Shown piece after piece: positions 8,887-14,682 of a stretch of DNA of 15,573 nt (within the stretch, counting starts at the first letter, position 1; the number at the start of each line of letters is the position of its first letter). The notes below the pieces were generated by a model that worked only from the letters and a program-made list of their open reading frames with translations, was not told where the DNA came from and searched no databases. Where the stretch lies: NCBI GenBank assembly GCA_948971535.1, contig CARFEX010000009.1, positions 1-15,573 of the forward strand, read 5' to 3'. A program made the translations under genes and the position numbers. Source of the DNA: an uncultured Eubacteriales bacterium. Lineage in GTDB: Bacteria; Bacillota; Clostridia; Christensenellales; UBA1242.

Positions 8887-10619
8887 TATTTTAATTCCTC
8901 CTTAGAAAGTTGTGAAAGCGCAATTTCTTTATAAACTGTGCAATTTTTTAATAGCTCTTTGTGCTTGCCTTGGCCTACGACCTTGCCTTCATTTAACACA
9001 ATAATTTGGTCTGCACTCATTATAGTACCAATACGTTGAGCAACAATCAATTTTGTCACACCTTTGGTATGTTTATTAAGTTCTTTACGAAGGGTTTTAT
9101 CAGTTTTGTAGTCTAGTGCAGAAAAGCTGTCATCAAATATAAAAACCTCTGGATTACGTACTATAGCTCTTGCAATAGACAAACGTTGTTTTTGCCCACC
9201 AGAAACATTAGTTCCACCTTGTGCAATCTGATAATCAAGTCCATTTTCAAGTTCGTAAACAAAGTCAGCTTGAGCAATTTTTAGAGCTTTCTCTATATCT
9301 TCATCACTAGCATTTTCGTTGCCATAACGTATATTTTCTTTAATTGAACCTCTGAATAAAACGCCACGTTGAGGCACATAACCAATCTTGTTATGAAGGT
9401 CATGTTGTTTATAATCTTTAACATTTATTCCGTCTAAATATATATTTCCCTCCGTGCAATCATAAAAACGGGGGAGGAGGTTGATAAGTGTGCTTTTACC
9501 ACTTCCTGTTGAACCAATAAAAGCGATAGTCTGACCAGGTTTAGCGGTAAATGAAACATTCTCTAAAACGTTTTCTTCGGCATCAGAGTATTTGAATGAA
9601 ACATTGTCAAAAACAATAGTTCCTTTTTCACTTGACACTTCACCACCATTTCCATCAGTTAAAGAGGACTTTGTTTTAAGTATTTCATTTATACGTTTTG
9701 CAGATACCATTCCTCGTGGCACAAACATAAATAGCATAGACAATGCCATAAACGAAAATATAATCTGCATTGAATATTGACTAAATACACTCATGTTGAC
9801 AATGCCTGCATAGTCATTTCCAGTTAGGTAAGCAGTAAGCCAAACAATAGCAAGGCTGGTGCCTGACATGATTGCACTCATTCCAGGCTCAATAATAGCC
9901 ATAACACGTTGAACAAATCTTTCAAGCTTTGTCAGTTCTCTATTAACTCTATCAAATTTTGCCTCTTGAAAATTTTCAGCTGAAGAAGCTCTAACAACTT
10001 TCAAACCTGTTAAATTCTCACGTGTTACAAGGTTTAAGTGGTCTGTCTTTTTTTGAATTTTCTTAAATTTTGGCACCGCAACCAAGAAAATAATAGTAAC
10101 AATAGCAAGAAGTAAAAGTACAGATACAACATTAATAATAGAAAGGGCAGAAGAAATTTTTAGAATTTTTATAACTGCCATAACCGCTGTTATAGGAGCA
10201 GTAATACCAAAATTTAAAACAAGAATAAATACCTGTTGGAGCTGAGTAATGTCATTAGTAGAACGTGTGATAAGTGAAGCAATAGAAAATTTATTAATTT
10301 CATTCATAGAAAAATCGTTAACTTTATTAAAAATTTTTCCTCTCACTCTAGCCATAAGATTTGTTACTATAAAAGAAGTCAAGAAACTAACAATAATAGT
10401 GCAAGCAACTATTCCAGTAATATACCCCATCATTTCCAAGGATTTCATAAAAATAGGGTGCAAATCCTGAGTTTGAACTATGTTTTGAAGTAAAAGACCA
10501 ATTTCACCCATAGTTTCAGGCAAAGCAAGATTGCAGTAAACTTGAGCGGTAAGAAGTCCAACAATGACTAAAGCGATTAGCCATTCGTACCATTTTAAAT
10601 ATTTAAGTTGTCTAAGCAT
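8886..10619 (-). CDS. ABC exporter half-transporter, subunit with the degenerate catalytic site
   Basis: The chosen start is the ATG at 10619 (577 residues, MLRQLKYLKWYEW...). The frame is open to an ATG at 10724, but that would add 35 residues read across the marR coding region. The 10619 start instead overlaps the marR stop by 8 bases, as expected for coupled genes. A six-helix membrane domain is followed by an ATPase domain with Walker A GSTGSGKST (369-377) and an intact VSGGQ signature (472-476). The Walker B is VFIFDD, with Asp497 where the catalytic Glu should be, and the switch His is replaced by Gln528 (AQR). Both changes are the hallmark of the non-hydrolysing subunit in asymmetric heterodimeric exporters. 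It should pair with the product of the next gene. Confidence 0.92.
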   Translation of the reverse strand: MLRQLKYLKWYEWLIALVIVGLLTAQVYCNLALPETMGEIGLLLQNIVQTQDLHPIFMKSLEMMGYITGIVACTIIVSFLTSFIVTNLMARVRGKIFNKVNDFSMNEINKFSIASLITRSTNDITQLQQVFILVLNFGITAPITAVMAVIKILKISSALSIINVVSVLLLLAIVTIIFLVAVPKFKKIQKKTDHLNLVTRENLTGLKVVRASSAENFQEAKFDRVNRELTKLERFVQRVMAIIEPGMSAIMSGTSLAIVWLTAYLTGNDYAGIVNMSVFSQYSMQIIFSFMALSMLFMFVPRGMVSAKRINEILKTKSSLTDGNGGEVSSEKGTIVFDNVSFKYSDAEENVLENVSFTAKPGQTIAFIGSTGSGKSTLINLLPRFYDCTEGNIYLDGINVKDYKQHDLHNKIGYVPQRGVLFRGSIKENIRYGNENASDEDIEKALKIAQADFVYELENGLDYQIAQGGTNVSGGQKQRLSIARAIVRNPEVFIFDDSFSALDYKTDKTLRKELNKHTKGVTKLIVAQRIGTIMSADQIIVLNEGKVVGQGKHKELLKNCTVYKEIALSQLSKEELK

Positions 10620-11058
10620 TTTTATTTCCCATTTTAATATTTTGTGCATTATAAAGCATAGAACGAAGTGTGTCGTGAGTAATAAGCAAATTTTCATTTG
10701 GAATGTTATAAGTAATTCGGTCAAACCAATTGTTCAAAAGTTTCTCCATTTTTATAGCAATATTATTGCCGCTTTGGGTAAGTTTAATTTTCTGGTTACG
10801 CATTTGAGAAGAATTTTCAATTTCAACAAAATTTCGTTCAAGCAACTGGTTTACAATTCTATTTGTATGCGCCTTGTCGTTCTTTGTTCCCTTTGATAAC
10901 TCAGCTTGAGTTAACATTCCTTGTTTTCTAAGTATAAGAAGATATATAAGGTGTGAACTATACAAATTTTCATGCTTAAAAGCATCATGTATATATCGCT
11001 GTGAAAACTTTTTTATTTCTTGTACAATCTCAGGAAAATTGATTTTACAGTCCTTCAT
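10612..11058 (-). CDS. MarR-family transcriptional regulator
   Basis: This is a 148-residue winged helix-turn-helix protein. The helix-turn-helix lies at about residues 49-80 (LTQAELSKGTKNDKAHTNRI...), with the wing around 83-97 ending in KIKLTQSG, the family's typical 'LT..G' phrase. Flanking helices (9-40 and 100-140) would form the dimer interface. I chose the ATG at 11058 because TAAGGAG sits about 7 bases upstream; the open frame reaching 11109 runs through the promoter and operator. It is first in the operon with the ABC exporters and is probably an autorepressor relieved by a ligand that the exporters remove. The ligand is unknown. Confidence 0.9.
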   Translation of the reverse strand: MKDCKINFPEIVQEIKKFSQRYIHDAFKHENLYSSHLIYLLILRKQGMLTQAELSKGTKNDKAHTNRIVNQLLERNFVEIENSSQMRNQKIKLTQSGNNIAIKMEKLLNNWFDRITYNIPNENLLITHDTLRSMLYNAQNIKMGNKNA

Positions 11059-11080
11059 TTTATTTCTCCTTAATATGGTA

Positions 11081-11109
11081 ATTATATGAAAATTAAGTTG
11101 ATAAGTCAA
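11081..11109 (-). promoter_or_regulatory. Promoter of the marR-ABC exporter operon
   Basis: On the minus strand, TTGACT (11109-11104) and a perfect TATAAT (11086-11081) are spaced 17 bases apart. The start site should be near 11075, just before the TAAGGAG ribosome site of marR (about 11072-11066). This is a strong sigma-A-type promoter, and its -35 box lies within an inverted repeat. Confidence 0.85.
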
Positions 11110-11111
11110 CT
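11096..11111. promoter_or_regulatory. Probable MarR operator
   Basis: AGTTGA-taag-TCAACT is an inverted repeat with perfect 6-bp arms and a 4-bp centre. It covers the -35 hexamer of the marR promoter, so a bound MarR dimer would block RNA polymerase. The size and position fit the known operators of the family. The assignment to this MarR is inference from position. Confidence 0.75.
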
Positions 11112-11168
11112 AAAAAAATAAAAATATCTAAAAACTATAAAAAAAATATGAAAATCATGAATATTTGA

Positions 11169-11198
11169 TTGCATCATATGCATTGTATGTGGTATCAT
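11169..11198 (+). promoter_or_regulatory. Promoter of the solenoid-permease pair
   Basis: TTGCAT (11169-11174) is followed after 18 bases by TATCAT (11193-11198), and the -10 is preceded by TG (11190-11191), making an extended -10 (TGgTATCAT). The ribosome site AAGGGGTGG (about 11209-11217) and the ATG at 11222 follow. A small inverted repeat, TGCAT-cat-ATGCA (11170-11182), overlaps the -35 and spacer. Confidence 0.55.
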
Positions 11199-11221
11199 AA
11201 AAAAGTAAAAGGGGTGGACTA

Positions 11222-12172
11222 ATGGCATGTTTATTTAAAAAGAAGGAAAAGGTTATAGACCCAATCATTCATGACGAAGAGTCAAATTTTACTCTAAGTA
11301 ATGGTGTTCATATATTAAATAAATGCAAAAATGTCACAGTTTCAGGCAGTGCAATCGTGCTTGAAAGTTTTGATTCTACTTTTAAAACTATATCAGGAAA
11401 AGCCAAAGTGCAAATGATAGAAAATGGAGAAGTTGAACTTCTTACAGGGAAAGCAAAAATAGGCTTGTTTAAGAGCGGAAAGATAGTTGAGGTATCAGGT
11501 AAAAGCACGATAACAACAATAAATTCATGTATTATAGACTACGTTAAAGGAAAGGCTTCGGTAGGAACAATGAATGGAGGCTTTATTCGTTTTGTAGACG
11601 AAAAGGCAGAACTAGCAACAATCACAGAAGGTGAGGTTATGTTTGTTCGTGATAAGGCAAGAATTGTAACCATGATTACTGGTTCTATAACTGGCATAAT
11701 GAACAATGCTCGTCTTGTTAGCATGCTTGATGGCACAGTTACCTATCTTCTCAATGACTCTCGTGTTGGAACAATGAACAATGGTTCAATAAATGTCTTT
11801 GCAGATAACAGTGAAGTGTCTACACTCAATAAAGGACAAATCAAAGAAATGCTAGGCAAAAGTGTAATTTCAGCAAATATAGAAGGTGAGATAGAATATC
11901 AAGATGACAAAACTATAATTCTCTATTCACCAAAAGAAAGTGCAAAGAGAATGCAGGAATATAAGAAAGAAAAAGCTGAACTTGAAGCGAAAGCTAAAAA
12001 AGTAAATCAAATAGAAGAAGTTGTAGAGAAACAAGAGGTTAAAGAGGAAAAGGTTGTAGTAGCGGAAGAAAAGCCTCAAGAAAAACCTAAACGTAAAGTC
12101 AAAACAAAACAAATGAAGATAGATGAGCTTGCAATAGAAAGCAAAACTCAAACTAAAGCTAACAATAAATAG
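11222..12172 (+). CDS. 17-residue-repeat protein, predicted beta-solenoid with charged C-terminal tail
   Basis: I do not recognise a named family for this 316-residue protein. A short N-terminus (MACLFKKKEK) has no signal peptide or membrane segment, so it should be cytoplasmic. Residues 43-229 are eleven consecutive repeats of exactly 17 residues with no insertion or deletion, for example KAKVQMIENGEVELLTG (60-76) and KASVGTMNGGFIRFVDE (111-127). The pattern is roughly [K/N]-A-x-[V/I]-x-T-[M/I]-x-x-G-x-[I/V]-x-x-[V/F/L]-x-[G/D], with Gly at repeat position 10 in all but the first and third copies. Residues 26-42 fit the same spacing. Alternating hydrophobic positions and fixed turns suggest a parallel beta-helix, similar in logic to bactofilins, though this is inference. 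A Lys/Glu-rich, coiled-coil-prone tail (about 238-316) follows. The next gene starts 20 bases downstream, so the two are probably cotranscribed. Confidence 0.85.
   Translation: MACLFKKKEKVIDPIIHDEESNFTLSNGVHILNKCKNVTVSGSAIVLESFDSTFKTISGKAKVQMIENGEVELLTGKAKIGLFKSGKIVEVSGKSTITTINSCIIDYVKGKASVGTMNGGFIRFVDEKAELATITEGEVMFVRDKARIVTMITGSITGIMNNARLVSMLDGTVTYLLNDSRVGTMNNGSINVFADNSEVSTLNKGQIKEMLGKSVISANIEGEIEYQDDKTIILYSPKESAKRMQEYKKEKAELEAKAKKVNQIEEVVEKQEVKEEKVVVAEEKPQEKPKRKVKTKQMKIDELAIESKTQTKANNK
11348..11908 (+). repeat. Eleven in-frame 51-bp (17-codon) coding repeats
   Basis: Residues 43-229 of the solenoid protein divide into eleven units of 17 codons beginning S43, K60, K77, K94, K111, K128, K145, N162, D179, N196 and K213. 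The protein period is exact, but the DNA units have diverged, so this is an old protein-level repeat rather than a recent tandem duplication. Confidence 0.85.
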
Positions 12173-12192
12173 TTTGAAGTTTAAGAGGTTGT

Positions 12193-13068
12193 ATGGAAAT
12201 TTTTCTTCATGCACTAGAACATGCAACTATAGATACACTTCTAGTGTTTCCATTGTTATATCTTGCATATCTTCTAGTAAGTTATTTTTCTCATAATGAG
12301 AACAATAAATATACTAAATTTTTGCACCACTCAAAAAAGGCTGGGCCTATGGTTGGTGCTTTTTTAGGTTGTATACCACAATGCGGATTTTCATCAGTTA
12401 TGAGTCAACTGTATTCAAAAAAGGTGGTAACATTAGGAACACTAATAGCCGTATTTATAGCTACGAGTGATGAGGCAATTCCACTAATGATAGCAAAACC
12501 CGAATTTATACCAAATATGTTATTACTCATTGGTGTAAAAGTAGTTTTAGCATTGATATTTGGTTACCTTATTGACGGAACGATAGCGTTATTACATAGA
12601 AAAAAGAAGAAAGAAATTTTACCGCCAGAAAACAATGAAATACATCATCATGAACATCATTGCTGTGCAAAAAATATATTTTTGGATGCACTAAAACATT
12701 CATCATTGATAGTTCTATATATATTTATAATTACACTTGCAATAAATTTGGTGGAGGGTTATTGTGGAGGCTTAGAGCCATTACAAGTGCTTTTTACTAA
12801 TAATAAGTATATTCAGATTCTCATAGCAAGCCTAGTTGGTTTAGTGCCAAACTGTGCAGCATCTGTGTTTATAGTTGAAATGTATATGGCAGGAGTGATA
12901 GAATTTTCAGCCTTGGTTGCAGGATTAAGTGCGGGAGCTGGTGTAGGATTAATTGTGCTTTTTACAACAAATTACAAAAAAGTGTGGAAAAATCTTGGCA
13001 TTACTGTGCTTATGTATGTACTTGCAGTACTTTGTGGTCTTATTGTCAGTCCAATACCTATGATATAA
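12193..13068 (+). CDS. Putative metal/metalloid permease, ArsP_2-type 10-TM exporter family
   Basis: This 291-residue integral membrane protein is built from two similar halves. Each carries a Cys-containing, Pro-flanked motif: GCIPQCGFSS (59-68) and GLVPNCAASV (216-225). Each half is hydrophobic with several membrane helices. The first half also has an acidic TSDEAIP (91-97), and the second a glycine-rich AGLSAGAGVGL (243-253). Between them is a cytoplasmic or loop segment with KKKKE and a His/Cys cluster, HHHEHHCC (151-158), well suited to bind a soft or transition metal. The motifs match the family annotated as ArsP_2 or putative heavy-metal/arsenic/manganese exporters (PF11449-type). The true substrate of this family is not settled and should not be taken from its name. 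A modest AGAGG ribosome site precedes the ATG. It probably shares an mRNA with the solenoid gene. Confidence 0.8.
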   Translation: MEIFLHALEHATIDTLLVFPLLYLAYLLVSYFSHNENNKYTKFLHHSKKAGPMVGAFLGCIPQCGFSSVMSQLYSKKVVTLGTLIAVFIATSDEAIPLMIAKPEFIPNMLLLIGVKVVLALIFGYLIDGTIALLHRKKKKEILPPENNEIHHHEHHCCAKNIFLDALKHSSLIVLYIFIITLAINLVEGYCGGLEPLQVLFTNNKYIQILIASLVGLVPNCAASVFIVEMYMAGVIEFSALVAGLSAGAGVGLIVLFTTNYKKVWKNLGITVLMYVLAVLCGLIVSPIPMI

Positions 13069-13118
13069 TAAAAAAAACAACATAAATGCTCATAAAAAAC
13101 TCTAAATGGTCGAAAAAT

Positions 13119-13186
13119 AATGTATATTTGTAAAAAATTATAAAAATTGAAAATATTTTCAAATTTTTACAAAATTTATATACATT
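13119..13186. repeat. A+T-rich imperfect inverted repeat upstream of the Rho-like gene
   Basis: AATGTATAT (13119-13127) pairs with ATATACATT (13178-13186), and TTGTAAAAAaTT (13128-13139) with AAaTTTTTACAA (13161-13172), with a 5-base bulge on the right arm. The centre contains a perfect palindrome GAAAATATTTTC (13149-13160). A T-rich stretch follows (13185-13194). It could terminate the permease transcript, although it has almost no GC pairs, or act as a protein-binding site beside the next promoter. Confidence 0.55.
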
Positions 13187-13207
13187 TTTCTTTTATTGTG
13201 TTATAAT
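13179..13207 (+). promoter_or_regulatory. Promoter of the Rho-like gene
   Basis: A perfect -10 TATAAT (13202-13207) is preceded by TG plus one base (13199-13201), an extended -10. A weak -35 TATACA (13179-13184) lies 17 bases upstream and overlaps the right arm of the A+T-rich inverted repeat. AGGAGG (about 13235-13240) precedes the ATG at 13246. Confidence 0.7.
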
Positions 13208-13245
13208 AGCAAAGAAGAGATAAAAAAGATATAGAGGAGGAAAAT

Positions 13246-14409
13246 ATGATAAATTTTGAAGAACAAAGCTCAGTTGCAAAATACAGAGAATTAATGGTAA
13301 AAAATTTAGGAATATTTGAGTTGCGAGGACTTGGAAGAGAACTTGGAGTACCTTCTCCTACTACAAAGAAACGAAATGAACTAGTAGAGCTTATACTTGA
13401 AAAATTGCAAACAAATGATTTATCACTTGGAATGCAATCAAAAAAGGGCAGACCTCACAAGAAAATATCTACAATAGATGATATACTTTCATCATTCACA
13501 AATGAGCCTAGTTCAGAACCTGTGAAAAAAGTTTTTAAACAACCAAGCTATGAAGAAATAGTTTGTTTTGAACAAAATAAACCTGTTATAATAACAAATT
13601 CAAATGAAGAAGCCGTACTAGAAGGCGTTGCAAGAAGAACTACAACAACAATTTATTTTGTTGATAAAACCAATGGTAATAGAGTTTTTATACCTGATGA
13701 TATAGCTTATAAATACAATATTTCAGGAGGCGATTTTATTTCTGGTGAATGCGTAAAAATCAATTCAAGTGGACAATGTATGCTTCAAAAAGTTAATGCA
13801 ATCAACTTTAAGCCAATCGAAGAACATAAAGTATTTTCAGTTGAATTAGGCAACCCGATAATTTCAAACGAAACGCTTGATTTTGGAAATGGAAAGGTTC
13901 ATATAGGTAGACGTAATTTGGTGATTTACACAAATGATACTTACGAAGATGAAAGATTTTCAAACTTTATAGAACTTTGTGAAAAAAAGAAGTTTAAAGT
14001 CATAGCCATAGGAGCAAACTTATCGTATGAAAATGTGATTACCTTTCAAAGTTTTCCAAGTATAATAAATTTTACAACGTCATACGGCAGTAGTTCAGAG
14101 GAGAACTTTGACAGTGTAGTTGATGCAATAGCTCTTTCTGAAAAGTTGATTTCACGTGGCGAAAGTGTAGTAATTTTTGTTAATGATGTGGTTGAAATTG
14201 CAAGAGCACTAGATAATTATTTTAAAATTTCAGAAAAAACAGATATGTATAGTGCCGAAACACAAGTTATAATACAAAAACTTATGTCAATAGGTAGAGC
14301 TTATCAATCAGGCATTTCAGCTTCGGTTATATTAACTTGCAGAGATATAGATTTAGAACAGGAATTTGTTAAATCTGAGCTCAGAAAAATTTGTACTTTG
14401 GTTGAATAA
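13246..14409 (+). CDS. Rho-like protein lacking the Walker A loop (predicted pseudo-ATPase)
   Basis: This 387-residue protein has the domain order of termination factor Rho. Residues about 12-56 are a Rho_N/SAP-like helical domain (LRGLGRELGVPSPTTKKREL-like). Residues 66-73 are the basic KKGRPHKK. Residues about 122-190 match the Rho RNA-binding cold-shock domain, ending in IPDDIAYKYNISGGDFISGE (149-168; compare Rho's I-R-x-F-x-L-R-x-G-D-x-V-x-G) and the VNAINF phrase (183-188). The C-terminal RecA-like part keeps recognisable strands, such as SVVIFVNDVVEIARALDNY (307-325), equivalent to Rho's DVVILLDSITRLARAYN. Where Rho has the P-loop (APPKAGKT) this protein reads IGRRNLVIYTNDTYEDE (220-236), with no GKT/S. 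The DERPEE-type catalytic segment reads GANLSYENV, and the protein ends before the arginine-finger region. It is predicted to bind RNA without ATP-driven translocation. Confidence 0.8.
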   Translation: MINFEEQSSVAKYRELMVKNLGIFELRGLGRELGVPSPTTKKRNELVELILEKLQTNDLSLGMQSKKGRPHKKISTIDDILSSFTNEPSSEPVKKVFKQPSYEEIVCFEQNKPVIITNSNEEAVLEGVARRTTTTIYFVDKTNGNRVFIPDDIAYKYNISGGDFISGECVKINSSGQCMLQKVNAINFKPIEEHKVFSVELGNPIISNETLDFGNGKVHIGRRNLVIYTNDTYEDERFSNFIELCEKKKFKVIAIGANLSYENVITFQSFPSIINFTTSYGSSSEENFDSVVDAIALSEKLISRGESVVIFVNDVVEIARALDNYFKISEKTDMYSAETQVIIQKLMSIGRAYQSGISASVILTCRDIDLEQEFVKSELRKICTLVE

Positions 14410-14439
14410 AAGTTAACTTACTTCACAAAATAATAATGT

Positions 14440-14460
14440 CTAGCAGATACATATTGCTAG
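14440..14460 (+). other. Small hairpin upstream of the terminator
   Basis: CTAGCA (14440-14445) and TGCTAG (14455-14460) form a 6-bp stem with a 9-base loop in the 3' untranslated region of the Rho-like gene. No T-run follows directly, so it is not itself a terminator. It may stabilise the mRNA 3' end. Confidence 0.4.
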
Positions 14461-14463
14461 CTT

Positions 14464-14515
14464 AAAAACAAACCACAGAGCGATTTATATCTATTTTGAG
14501 TGGTTTGTTTTTTTT
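14464..14515 (+). terminator. Intrinsic terminator of the Rho-like gene
   Basis: AAAAACAAACCAC (14464-14476) pairs with GTGGTTTGTTTTT (14500-14512), a 13-bp perfect stem with a 23-base loop, running into a T-tract to 14515. The GC-bearing CCAC/GTGG core is nearest the loop, followed by A:T pairs and the U-run. Confidence 0.85.
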
Positions 14516-14646
14516 ATAAACGCAAGAATAATAGAAATAAGTTTTTTATTTTTAATAAAGAATATGTAATATAGAAATAAATCTATCGGAAAAAATAAAA
14601 AAAATTTTAAGACCTTAAATTAACAGGCACTAAATAACCTTTTTGT

Positions 14647-14676
14647 TTGACAAAAGAATTATAATAAAACTATAAT
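14647..14676 (+). promoter_or_regulatory. Consensus promoter of lgt
   Basis: TTGACA (14647-14652) and TATAAT (14671-14676) are both perfect, 18 bases apart. Transcription should start at about 14682-14684, at or next to the lgt ATG (14683-14685). The bases between the -10 and ATG are only ATAAAT, with no ribosome binding site. Confidence 0.8.
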
Positions 14677-14682
14677 ATAAAT

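Noticed and set aside
8633..8905. Plus-strand 90-residue frame within the exporter operon
   Set aside because: No ribosome site or domain, and it lies fully opposite confident exporter coding sequence.
10620..10724. 35-residue N-terminal extension of the first exporter subunit
   Set aside because: It is read entirely across marR codons; the ATG at 10619 gives a normal exporter N-terminus and an 8-base overlap typical of coupled genes.
11059..11109. 17-residue N-terminal extension of MarR
   Set aside because: It covers the -10 box and operator, while a good TAAGGAG site directly precedes the ATG at 11058.
11348..11908. CRISPR-like or recent tandem DNA repeat
   Set aside because: The periodicity exists at protein level only; the 51-base DNA units are too diverged and lie inside an intact coding frame.
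11927..12226. Phe/Leu-rich minus-strand frame that looks like a membrane protein
   Set aside because: It is the antisense of the Lys/Glu-rich tail of the solenoid protein; AAA and GAA codons read backwards give Phe and Leu-type residues.
14606..14619. TTTAAG-ac-CTTAAA inverted repeat upstream of lgt
   Set aside because: Short, entirely A+T apart from two pairs, and in a region where such repeats arise by chance.
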